Assembly: GCA_017942165.1 (NCBI GenBank)
Contig: JAGKSB010000002.1
Location: 62,001-126,000 of the forward strand
Reading direction: 5' to 3'
From: Rhinopithecimicrobium faecis
GTDB taxonomy: Bacteria; Bacteroidota; Bacteroidia; Sphingobacteriales; Sphingobacteriaceae
DNA length: 64,000 nt
In this document: positions 1 to 7,435 of the stretch, one piece after another
How the letters are laid out: each line of letters starts with the position of its first letter
Position numbering within the stretch: position 1 is the first letter of the stretch
Notes under the pieces: generated by a model
What the model was told of the DNA's origin: nothing
Database searches by the model: none
Seen by the model: the letters and a program-made list of their open reading frames with translations, nothing else
Program-made: the position numbers and the translations under genes

Positions 1-387
1 TTATTTGGTGTAGGCATGATGCTTCCTAAATTCGAAGAAAATATCGCTGCTTTATCAGTTGGTGATACTACTTCATTTGAATTGACAGCAGCAGATGCAT
101 ATGGTGAAAAAGATGAGCGTGCAGTAGCTCAATTACCAGCTGATATGTTTAAAGAAACTGGTTTACCTCCAGTAGGTGAAGTAATCCCATTACAAGATAA
201 CCAAGGAAACCAATTCCGTGCAGTTGTTGTTGAAGTAACTCCAGAAGCAGTTATCGCGGATTTAAACCACCCAATGGCTGGTAAAAACTTACATTTCGAA
301 ATTGAAATCTTAAATATTCGTCCAGCAACGGAAGAAGAGTTATCTCATGGTCACTCACACGGTGTTGACGGTACTGAAGGTCACTAA
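1..387 (+). CDS. slyD: FKBP-type peptidyl-prolyl cis-trans isomerase, SlyD-like (5' end outside window)
   Basis: The frame is open from base 1 (L-F-G-V-G-M-M-L-P-K-F-E), so this is the C-terminal part of a longer protein; the ATG at 16 is internal. The visible part has the SlyD layout: the end of the first FKBP half, the inserted IF chaperone domain (roughly visible residues 30-75), and the return into FKBP with the typical NHPMAGK-L-F-E segment. It ends in a short His-containing tail (HGHSHG near the end), a reduced version of the metal-binding tail of E. coli SlyD. By family it isomerises prolyl bonds in the cytoplasm and helps fold client proteins. A perfect hairpin terminator follows at 393-426. 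Confidence 0.9.
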   Translation, partial: LFGVGMMLPKFEENIAALSVGDTTSFELTAADAYGEKDERAVAQLPADMFKETGLPPVGEVIPLQDNQGNQFRAVVVEVTPEAVIADLNHPMAGKNLHFEIEILNIRPATEEELSHGHSHGVDGTEGH

Positions 388-392
388 CACAT

Positions 393-426
393 AAAAGGAG
401 TCTACTAACTTTAGTAGACTCCTTTT
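393..426. terminator. Bidirectional rho-independent terminator between slyD and mnmD
   Basis: Perfect 16-bp inverted repeat (393-408 with 411-426) with an A-run on the left and a T-run on the right. It sits between the convergent ends of slyD (+) and mnmD (-), so it can stop transcription from both sides. Confidence 0.85.
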
Positions 427-428
427 AT

Positions 429-1145
429 TTATAATTTTATCGCTCTTAGCATCTCCCGCTTCCCTGGTGCCCCAGGCACTTTCTGTATAGCGAATCCTAA
501 ACTTTTCATCAATCGTTTTAAATTACCCGTTATCGCATAGGTAACAAATACACCGCCAGCTCGTAATGGTGCACAGATATGTGCCAACGTTTCCTCAGAC
601 CACATCTCCGGCTGATGTATTGCCGCAAAAGCATCGAAATAAATAAGGTCAATGGGTGCTGAAAGCTCCGTATCCAACACTTTCTGAGGGATAATTCGCA
701 GCTGGCATTCAGCAGTCACCGACGTAGCTTCCTGAAGCGCCGTGGGATACTGCCCTATAAATGAATCCCATATTTCCGATGGAACATAGGCTTCATAACC
801 TGACTTCTGTAGCAATGCCTCGGAAAGTGGATAAGCTTCAATACCTAAATAGTTTATTGCTACTCCCCGACGCTTAGCATAGGCTGCCGTATTCAGAAAA
901 TTAAGTCCTGTACCAAAGCCTACTTCTAAAATTCGAACTTCAGCAAGTTTATTTTCTTCAGTAGGTATATTTTCTTCCGCAGCCCTACTCAACAGATAAT
1001 CTAATCCTGTATTTATAAAAACATGCAAACTTTCTTGTTGTGCACCATGGGTAGAATGGTAATGTTCACCTATCTGGGCATTATAAAGAGTCTTAGAACC
1101 ATCTTCAGTTGTAATAAAATCCATAGTCTGGTGTTTTTTCTTCAA
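429..1145 (-). CDS. mnmD: tRNA 5-methylaminomethyl-2-thiouridine methyltransferase MnmD-like
   Basis: This 238-aa protein matches the stand-alone N-terminal (methyltransferase) domain of MnmC (former DUF752). The start has the characteristic 'TEDGS.TLYN..IGEHYHSTHGA..E..HVFI' region. The SAM-binding motif EVGFGTGLNFL lies near residue 75, followed by the 'IDLIYFDAFA' strand around residue 165 and the 'GG.FVTYA..G..KR.....GF...K.PGAPGKREM' C-terminus. The family methylates the wobble uridine (U34) of some tRNAs to complete mnm5s2U. The FAD-dependent MnmC half is absent, as in other Bacteroidota and Gram-positives. It is divergent from the symporter gene, with only 34 bp between the starts. I took the first ATG; the ATG seven codons downstream (MDFITTEDG) is also possible. 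Confidence 0.85.
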   Translation of the reverse strand: MKKKHQTMDFITTEDGSKTLYNAQIGEHYHSTHGAQQESLHVFINTGLDYLLSRAAEENIPTEENKLAEVRILEVGFGTGLNFLNTAAYAKRRGVAINYLGIEAYPLSEALLQKSGYEAYVPSEIWDSFIGQYPTALQEATSVTAECQLRIIPQKVLDTELSAPIDLIYFDAFAAIHQPEMWSEETLAHICAPLRAGGVFVTYAITGNLKRLMKSLGFAIQKVPGAPGKREMLRAIKL

Positions 1146-1179
1146 ATTAACGCAAAAAACACCTACTTTAGTAACAATA

Positions 1180-2409
1180 ATGGAAAAATCACTTAAATCA
1201 TTTTATAAAAATTACGGTAGTATCCTGCTACTTCTTTTAGGCATTACCATAGGCAGTGTAATCGGACTTTCTGCTCCCGAAAAGGTGGATTATATAAAAC
1301 CCCTAGGTGATTTATTCCTGAATTTTCTATTTGTCACAATTATTCCCCTAATATTCTTTGCAATCTCCACAGCTGTAGCAAATATTGAGGAAGCTAATAA
1401 GCTTGGAAAGATTATCGGTGTAATGCTTATAGTCTTTGTTATTGGAGTTATTATTGCGGCCCTTGGTATGATTGCTGTCGTATGGTTATTTCCAATAAAG
1501 GAAACGCTACAAAATTCGGCTACAGAAGTGGTCAACTTAAAAGATAGCTCTGGAAACTGGGGCGATAAGATTGTAAGCCTGCTTACGGTAAGCGAATTTG
1601 GGGAGCTGCTATCGCGTGCACATATGTTTGCCTTTATCATATTTTCCTTTGCTGTAGGCATTGCCACGCGACAGGCAGGCACCGAGGGACAGGCATTTTT
1701 AAATTTTCTAAATGCAGGTAATGCTGTAATGAAGAATCTATTAATCCTGCTGATGAAAGCTGCTCCTGTAGGTCTTGGAGCTTATTTTGCCTACCAAGTT
1801 GGCACCTTAGGACCTCAACTCTTTGGCTTTTATGCCAAACCCTTAGGCCTTTACTATGGCTTTGGATTGTTCTATTTCTTTGTATTTTTCAGCATCTATG
1901 CTTTTATTGCGCAGGGGAAATCAGGAATCTCACGCTATTGGAAAGCAAATATACTGCCTAGTATCACGGCTTTAAGCTCCTGTTCTAGTTTGGCCGTATT
2001 ACCTTTAAACTTAACGGCAGCCCAGCAGATAGGTGTTCCTTCCGCTGTAGCCAATGTCGTAATTCCTTTAGGCAATACACTTAATAAACACGGATCATCC
2101 ATGTCATCGATCATAAAAATTTATGTATGCTTTGTGTTGATGGGATGGGATTTCTTTACTGCTGAAGCAATTATTTCGGCGATAGGCATTACGATATTAG
2201 TCAGCATTGTTGCTGGCGGAATTCCCAATGGTGGTTATATTGGAGAAATGCTTATGATTTCAATTTACGGTTTACCGCCTGATGCTATGGCTGCAGTAAT
2301 GATTATTGGTACGCTTGTAGATCCCATAGCGACAGTGATTAATGCGACGGGAGATACCCCTGCGGCCATGCTGGTAGCGAAATTTGTAAAAACGCCTTCC
2401 ACTTATTAG
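1180..2409 (+). CDS. Dicarboxylate/amino acid:cation symporter (DAACS family)
   Basis: A 409-aa, highly hydrophobic protein with about eight membrane segments, the normal size for GltP/DctA-type carriers. Diagnostic re-entrant loops are visible: the serine-rich HP1 'ALSSCSSLAVLPLN' (around residue 265), then 'VIPLGNTLNKHGSSM' in TM7 and 'VDPIATVINATGD' in TM8. These form the substrate and Na+ binding core. The TM7 signature usually read as NMDGT is N-K-H-G-S here, so substrate choice (acidic amino acid, dicarboxylate or another anion) cannot be read from the sequence. The family imports its substrate with Na+ or H+ across the inner membrane. The stop lies 1 bp from the convergent LpxR-like gene, with no terminator visible between them. 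Confidence 0.85.
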   Translation: MEKSLKSFYKNYGSILLLLLGITIGSVIGLSAPEKVDYIKPLGDLFLNFLFVTIIPLIFFAISTAVANIEEANKLGKIIGVMLIVFVIGVIIAALGMIAVVWLFPIKETLQNSATEVVNLKDSSGNWGDKIVSLLTVSEFGELLSRAHMFAFIIFSFAVGIATRQAGTEGQAFLNFLNAGNAVMKNLLILLMKAAPVGLGAYFAYQVGTLGPQLFGFYAKPLGLYYGFGLFYFFVFFSIYAFIAQGKSGISRYWKANILPSITALSSCSSLAVLPLNLTAAQQIGVPSAVANVVIPLGNTLNKHGSSMSSIIKIYVCFVLMGWDFFTAEAIISAIGITILVSIVAGGIPNGGYIGEMLMISIYGLPPDAMAAVMIIGTLVDPIATVINATGDTPAAMLVAKFVKTPSTY

Positions 2410-2410
2410 A

Positions 2411-3337
2411 TTAGAATAGATAGCCTGCAATCAATTTTCCATACTGATGTCGATAGATTGCCGATTCAGAAATCCGGGAGTTAAACTGATAACTAAAAGC
2501 CAAGTTCCAGTGTTTCTTTTGCAGCTTTAAGCCTAGCTCATGCGAGAAAAAAAAAGGCTTAGGCTGGTATTGTTCTCCGACAGCATCTTTTGCAAATAGC
2601 CCACCTTGCATCGTAGCATTATAGCCTTGCCAATGAACGGCAGGGCGATAAAAACCAAAAAACTCACCCCTACTATCCGAAGATTCTGCTTTTCCCAAAT
2701 GTCCATTAGTGCTTACTGACTCTCGAAACGTATGGATCCTTCCCCAACGAAAAGGCAGTGCTAGCTCCAAATCTGTATGATGCATCCCCAGGCGTGCAGC
2801 CGCAGAAAAAGTAAGACTATATTTTTTTGAGAGTTGCTCTAAGAGCTGCTGCTGAAAACTAACCTGTAGATCTGCACCAAAAGCGTTGGATAATCTATTT
2901 TCCCACCCTTGAACAGCGTAAAAATTAAGTGCTTTATGAAAATACTCCTGCGCCTCCTGCCCATAAGATTTATCACCTATTTGCGCCATTTCAACCCCTA
3001 CGCGGAGGAGCTTATTGTGCTGAATAAATCGAGTCCAAGCAATGCTACCATACAGATAGCCCGTAAATGGCATATCCGAACGCAGCTCCCCATTGGCAGA
3101 TAACTCCACGCCATTATAAATCTGCTGACCTACTTGTAACTCCACAAGCTGCTTACGATTATCTCTATTCCAGGCGTGCAAATAACTTAAAGAAAGACCA
3201 TTCGTATAATACTGATCCTGATTGATAAGCAAGTAAACGTCATTATCATTTTGGAATCTCAGCTCCGACTTATATTGCCCATAGGATTTTAAGCTTTGCA
3301 GCATACCTAACAGAAGGATTAACAAATAATATGGCAT
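2411..3337 (-). CDS. LpxR-like outer-membrane lipid A deacylase family protein (DUF2219)
   Basis: A 308-aa protein with an N-terminal signal peptide (hydrophobic to about residue 20, SYGQ). Alternating beta-strands ending in Y/F suggest an outer-membrane barrel. The start of the mature part, 'LRFQNDNDVY...DQYYTNGLSLSY', is the hallmark of the LpxR/DUF2219 family. In Salmonella LpxR the equivalent Asn, Asp and Thr form the active site that removes the 3'-linked acyl chain of lipid A with Ca2+. Later family features include 'GWENRLSNAFGADLQVSFQQQLLEQ' and the C-terminal '..HWNLAFSYQFNSRI' strand. The deacylase activity is inferred from the family; many Bacteroidota members are untested. Candidate promoter at 3440-3447 on the minus strand. 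Confidence 0.75.
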   Translation of the reverse strand: MPYYLLILLLGMLQSLKSYGQYKSELRFQNDNDVYLLINQDQYYTNGLSLSYLHAWNRDNRKQLVELQVGQQIYNGVELSANGELRSDMPFTGYLYGSIAWTRFIQHNKLLRVGVEMAQIGDKSYGQEAQEYFHKALNFYAVQGWENRLSNAFGADLQVSFQQQLLEQLSKKYSLTFSAAARLGMHHTDLELALPFRWGRIHTFRESVSTNGHLGKAESSDSRGEFFGFYRPAVHWQGYNATMQGGLFAKDAVGEQYQPKPFFFSHELGLKLQKKHWNLAFSYQFNSRISESAIYRHQYGKLIAGYLF

Positions 3338-3439
3338 GCAATTTTTAACTGATTGTAAAATTTTAATGTATTAAGCCTTGAGCTTCCAACTGTAAACACT
3401 TAAAAATACACTCATAAAACTGATAAACAAAGTATTATA

Positions 3440-3447
3440 CAAAAATA
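3440..3447 (-). promoter_or_regulatory. Candidate -7 element for the LpxR-like gene
   Basis: Read on the minus strand this is TATTTTTG, matching TAnnTTTG, with a TTTA about 21 bp upstream in the -33 position. It would give a 5' leader of roughly 95 nt. The motif is common in A+T-rich DNA, so this is moderate support only. Confidence 0.35.
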
Positions 3448-3517
3448 CACTATTATTTATAACAATTCTAAATAAAAGCTAAACTTGACAATATTAGTTA
3501 CTTGATTAATCAATTCG

Positions 3518-3525
3518 TAATTTTG
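3518..3525 (+). promoter_or_regulatory. Candidate -7 element for ccmE-ccmF
   Basis: TAATTTTG matches the Bacteroidota -7 consensus TAnnTTTG. A TTAG (near TTTG) lies 20 bp upstream in the -33 position, and the start codon at 3554 is about 22 nt after the predicted start site. Confidence 0.5.
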
Positions 3526-3553
3526 CACTTGATTAAGTGTTTAACGAAGCATA

Positions 3554-3973
3554 ATGAAAAAGAGCTCCATAGTTTTAATCGGTATTATAGCAGTAGCTAT
3601 AGCCATGATTTTAGTAATTTATACAGATTCAAGTACCTATTCGACTTTTACAGAAGCGAAAGAAAAGAAGACTGAATTGTATGTCGTAGGGGTATTAAAC
3701 AAGGAAAAAGCCCTTGTATATGAGCCTACGAAAGATGCCAATCACTTTGCATTTTACATGTATGATAAAGATAGTACAGAGACCTATGTTGTATTCAATG
3801 GCTCAAAACCACAAGATATTGAGCGTTCAGAGCAGATTGTATTAACCGGAAAGATGGATGGAGAGGTATTTCATGCAAGCAAAATCTTAATGAAATGCCC
3901 ATCAAAATACAATAAAAATGAGGTTGAAATCATCGAAAATACAGCAGCTCCAAAAACTGCTTACATAAATTAA
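3554..3973 (+). CDS. ccmE: Cytochrome c maturation haem chaperone CcmE, Cys-type
   Basis: A 139-aa protein with a single N-terminal membrane anchor (residues 5-23) and a small periplasmic OB-fold domain, the CcmE layout. CcmE carries haem covalently to apocytochrome c as part of System I. In classical CcmE the haem is bound by His in H-x-x-x-Y near the C-terminus. Here the aligned motif is C115-P-S-K-Y119, so the bonding residue is Cys. A CxxxY form is known in archaea, sulphate reducers and other lineages. The downstream neighbour is ccmF, 23 bp away and clearly co-transcribed; ccmABCD are not in the window. The Tyr (axial ligand) is kept. Confidence 0.85.
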   Translation: MKKSSIVLIGIIAVAIAMILVIYTDSSTYSTFTEAKEKKTELYVVGVLNKEKALVYEPTKDANHFAFYMYDKDSTETYVVFNGSKPQDIERSEQIVLTGKMDGEVFHASKILMKCPSKYNKNEVEIIENTAAPKTAYIN

Positions 3974-3996
3974 AACAACTATATAATTTCATATTC

Positions 3997-6459
3997 ATGG
4001 AAGTCAATTTCGTAGGTGAAAACCTTTTACCAGGGCAGATAGGGCAGTTTTTTATCATTCTGGCATTTGGTGCATCCTTATTATCCTTAATAGCATACTA
4101 TTTTTCTACCACCAATGAGAATGATCGTTCGTGGAGAAATATAGGAAGAATAGGTTTTTTTATTAATGCATTCTCCATTTTTTCAATTGGAGCAATTCTA
4201 TTTTATATTATCTATAATCATTTATTTGAGTACCACTACGCTTGGGCTCACTCCTCTAAATCCTTACCTACATATTATATAATATCCTCTTTTTGGGAGG
4301 GACAAGAAGGTAGTTTTTGGCTATGGATGTTTTGGCAGGTCGTATTAGGGGTTATCTTGGTATGGAAAGCAAAGACTTGGGAAAGCCCTGTAATGACGGT
4401 CTTAATGCTTGCACAAACATTCCTATCATCCATGATTATTGGGGTAGAGATATTTGGTTTTCATATTGGTAGTTCACCATTTATCCTATTGCGTGAAGTG
4501 GTTGAGGGGCCTATCTTCTCAGATCCAAATTACTTAAGTATGATAGCCGATGGAAACGGCTTAAATCCATTATTACAAAATTATTGGATGGTGATCCACC
4601 CGCCGACGTTATTCTTAGGTTTTGCGTCCATGATCGTACCCTTTGCTTATGCTGCAGCGGGACTATGGACAAAGCGCTTTGCCGATTGGATTACGCCAGC
4701 ATTACCTTGGGCACTATTTGCGGTAATGACTTTAGGTGCAGGTATTATTATGGGTTCATTCTGGGCTTACGAAGCACTAAATTTCGGTGGTTTCTGGGCA
4801 TGGGATCCCGTAGAAAATGCGTCTGTGATTCCATGGTTTACCCTAATTGCTGCCGTACACGTTATGATAGCTTACCGTAATTCAGGTCACTCCTATTTTA
4901 CAGCTACCTTCCTAACAATGGTATCTTTTGTGTTAGTGATCTATGCATCTTACTTAACACGTTCAGGTGTATTGGGAGAAACTTCCGTGCATTCATTTAC
5001 AGATTTAGGATTAAATGAGCAGTTAATTGCTTTCAATGCGGCATTCTTTATTATTATGATTGTCTTATTGGTAATCAACAAAAAGTCGATGCCATCTTCG
5101 GAGAAAGAAGAAGATGTTTACTCCCGTGAATTCTGGTTATTTATCGGAGGTTTAGTATTGACTATTGCCTGCGTACAAATGATCGCAACGACTTCCATTC
5201 CAGTATTTAATAAAGTATTCGGAACAAAGGTCGCTCCTCCAATTGACCCTATTGCGCACTATAATAAATGGCAAGCAGGCTTTGCCGTGGTGATTGCTTT
5301 CTTATCGGGCTTTGCACAATTCCTAAAATATAAGAAAACAGAAACGGCGAAATTTGTAGCCGCTACAATAGCGACATTCCTACTGTCCCTTGTGTTAAGT
5401 GCTGTCATCATCTATGTAACGAAAGTTTACACCAACTTGATGTTTATCCTTATTATATTTTCTAGTGTCTTTGGTATCCTGGCGAATGTACGCCTACTGG
5501 GAGATGCCATTAAAGGAAAATGGAAATTAGCAGGAGCTTCAGTAGCACATATTGGTTTTGCTTTACTGTTGATCGGAGCCCTTGTTGCAGCAGCTACAAA
5601 CCGTGTTGTTTCCGTGAACAACTCAGGATATATTGCTGTCGCAGGATTTGACAAAGTAGAAAAACCAGGTGACAACTTATTCCTAACGCAGGATGAACCC
5701 GCATTGATGGGGGATTACCGCATCACCTATGTTGGCGATTCTGTGGTAGCTCCCAACGTATATTATAAAATCAAATACGAGCGTATTGATGAAGAAACTG
5801 GAGCTGTTAAAGAAGCATTTACCTTAAAGCCTTTCGCACAGAATAACGCTAAAATGGGTGGCTTAATAGGTACTCCGGATACCAAACATTATATCACTCA
5901 TGATATTTACACGTTAATTACTGCCGCAGCCTCGGATCAGAAACCGGAGCATGCAGCGATGTCTGAAGACGAGAAGACAGGTTTTGAAGACTATGAGGAG
6001 CCAGCAACTTACGAAGTGAATGTCGGCGATACTTTACGCTACAGAAACGGTTTCTACGTGATTGAAGGGTTAAATAAAAATGCAAAATTAGAAAATATCC
6101 CTTTGAGTCCTTCAGATGTTATCGTAGGATTAAAGATTAAAGTCGTATCTGCTAAGCAGGAAGAGTATCATGTAGAGCCGATATTCTTAATAAAATCGGG
6201 TACTACTTATGACTTTAATAAAGATGTTAACGAGCAAGGCTTACGCTTCCGCTTCTCAAATATTATCCCTCAAAAAGATAAATTGGAAATTATGGTTTAC
6301 CAAAAACCATTGCCAGAGAAAAAATGGATCGTATTCAAAGCGATTAAGTTCCCTTATATTAATTTCTTCTGGGCAGGAACAATTGTTATGACAGTTGGTT
6401 TCTTAATGTCTATCTTTAGAAGAAATAAAGAATATAAGCGAAATGCTGCTAAAAAATAA
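3997..6459 (+). CDS. ccmF: Haem lyase subunit CcmF (CcmF/CcsA/ResC-type cytochrome c biogenesis protein)
   Basis: An 820-aa multi-pass inner-membrane protein, longer than the roughly 650 aa of enterobacterial CcmF because of a large soluble insert near residues 540-780. Family features: 'FWEGQEGSFWLW' near residue 105, 'NYWMVIHPPTLFLGF' near 200 with a conserved His, the tryptophan-rich haem-handling loop 'FGGFWAWDPVENAS' near 265, and 'RSGVLGETSVHSF' near 325. The protein takes haem from CcmE and attaches it to the CXXCH motif of cytochromes c on the outer face of the membrane. It ends with a single C-terminal membrane span and a basic tail. Its stop lies 4 bp before the start of the next gene. 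Confidence 0.9.
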   Translation: MEVNFVGENLLPGQIGQFFIILAFGASLLSLIAYYFSTTNENDRSWRNIGRIGFFINAFSIFSIGAILFYIIYNHLFEYHYAWAHSSKSLPTYYIISSFWEGQEGSFWLWMFWQVVLGVILVWKAKTWESPVMTVLMLAQTFLSSMIIGVEIFGFHIGSSPFILLREVVEGPIFSDPNYLSMIADGNGLNPLLQNYWMVIHPPTLFLGFASMIVPFAYAAAGLWTKRFADWITPALPWALFAVMTLGAGIIMGSFWAYEALNFGGFWAWDPVENASVIPWFTLIAAVHVMIAYRNSGHSYFTATFLTMVSFVLVIYASYLTRSGVLGETSVHSFTDLGLNEQLIAFNAAFFIIMIVLLVINKKSMPSSEKEEDVYSREFWLFIGGLVLTIACVQMIATTSIPVFNKVFGTKVAPPIDPIAHYNKWQAGFAVVIAFLSGFAQFLKYKKTETAKFVAATIATFLLSLVLSAVIIYVTKVYTNLMFILIIFSSVFGILANVRLLGDAIKGKWKLAGASVAHIGFALLLIGALVAAATNRVVSVNNSGYIAVAGFDKVEKPGDNLFLTQDEPALMGDYRITYVGDSVVAPNVYYKIKYERIDEETGAVKEAFTLKPFAQNNAKMGGLIGTPDTKHYITHDIYTLITAAASDQKPEHAAMSEDEKTGFEDYEEPATYEVNVGDTLRYRNGFYVIEGLNKNAKLENIPLSPSDVIVGLKIKVVSAKQEEYHVEPIFLIKSGTTYDFNKDVNEQGLRFRFSNIIPQKDKLEIMVYQKPLPEKKWIVFKAIKFPYINFFWAGTIVMTVGFLMSIFRRNKEYKRNAAKK

Positions 6460-6463
6460 TCAT

Positions 6464-7231
6464 ATGAAAATCGTGTTAATCGGTAGCGGCAATGTAGCCT
6501 CCCACTTGGGGAAAGCTTTTGCAGCATATGGCTACCAGATTATCCAAGTATACAGTTTTACGAAAGCCAACGCCGATGCGTTGGCTTTCGGCTTTACTGC
6601 TGCTCTGGCCACAGACTCCTTAGCGCAAATAAGGACCGATGGGGACCTTTATATACTCGCAGTATCAGATACCGCGATACCAACTATCGTGGAGGCACTG
6701 CCGGCAGATTTAGTGGGCCTTGTGGTCCACTGCTCAGGGGCTACAGATACTGCTATACTGAAAAAATTTGCCAACAGCGGCGTCATCTATCCTCCGCAAT
6801 CTATTTCAAAAAATATAACCCTTCAAATCTCCGAAATCCCCTTTTGCCTAGAGGGAAATTCCCCAAAAAATCTAGCTTTACTTCAGGAGATTATGTCCCC
6901 TATTGCGCCTCACTGTATCCCCTGTGATAGTAAGCAACGACTAATATTACATATTGGAGCAGTTTTTGTAAACAACTTTAGTAATTTACTTTTTCAATGT
7001 GCTTATGAATTATTGGAACAATATAATTTACCCTTTGAACTCTTAAAGCCAATTATTATAGAGACGGCAAATAAGGTGCAACAGGAAGCTCCAAGAGATG
7101 TACAGACTGGACCCGCAAGAAGAAATGATGAAATCACCATAAATAAGCATTTAGATTTTCTTAGTCAAGACAAGGAAAAGGCAGAAATATATCAACTTTT
7201 GACAGCGCAAATTATTAAAAGAAACAAATAA
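6464..7231 (+). CDS. Rossmann-fold and DUF2520 domain-containing protein
   Basis: A 255-aa protein with an N-terminal NAD(P)-binding Rossmann fold (GSGNVA at residues 7-12). It is followed by 'VVHCSGATD' near residue 88, 'GVIYPPQSISK' near 103 and a C-terminal helical DUF2520 domain ending in 'GPARRNDEITINKHL'. The family resembles pyrroline-5-carboxylate and 2-dehydropantoate reductases, but its substrate is unknown. I chose the ATG at 6464 (MKIVLIGSG) over the one at 6443, because the longer form overlaps the ccmF end and adds residues before the conserved first beta-strand. A perfect hairpin lies inside the gene at 6561-6590. Confidence 0.85.
   Translation: MKIVLIGSGNVASHLGKAFAAYGYQIIQVYSFTKANADALAFGFTAALATDSLAQIRTDGDLYILAVSDTAIPTIVEALPADLVGLVVHCSGATDTAILKKFANSGVIYPPQSISKNITLQISEIPFCLEGNSPKNLALLQEIMSPIAPHCIPCDSKQRLILHIGAVFVNNFSNLLFQCAYELLEQYNLPFELLKPIIIETANKVQQEAPRDVQTGPARRNDEITINKHLDFLSQDKEKAEIYQLLTAQIIKRNK
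6561..6590 (+). repeat. Perfect 13-bp inverted repeat inside the DUF2520 gene
   Basis: CGAAAGCCAACGC (6561-6573) pairs perfectly with 6578-6590 around a 4-base loop. It has a strong G+C-rich stem but no T-run, so it does not look like a terminator. Confidence 0.85.
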
Positions 7232-7304
7232 ATTATTATTCGTTATTACTTTGGTAAAAGCGTGTTAGCGTGTTTAAATATTTTATTATGCGACAGTAAC
7301 TTAG

Positions 7305-7312
7305 TAATTTTG
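7305..7312 (+). promoter_or_regulatory. Candidate -7 element for the GltB-like gene
   Basis: TAATTTTG (TAnnTTTG) with TTTT 20 bp upstream. The predicted transcript would have a leader of about 115 nt before the start at 7436. Within that leader lies a 15-codon ATG frame (7346-7393). Confidence 0.4.
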
Positions 7313-7435
7313 TCCCTGTCTGATTGCAGCAATTAAAACAAGAACATGAAAAGAAAAGCAGCAAGATACCCTGTAGTCGACAACGATCAATAATATAAAT
7401 TTCACCCAAATTACAGATTAGATAATTCGTCAATT

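Noticed and set aside
1158..1165. Promoter of the symporter gene (TACTTTAG)
   Set aside because: It has one mismatch to TAnnTTTG and would give an almost leaderless transcript; too weak to list.
6443..6463. Start of the DUF2520 protein at 6443 overlapping ccmF
   Set aside because: The Rossmann strand begins directly after the ATG at 6464; the extra seven residues are not family-like.
7236..7433. Minus-strand 65-codon frame between the DUF2520 gene and the GltB-like gene
   Set aside because: Low-complexity, Cys-rich translation with no signature, opposite a promoter region; no support as a gene.
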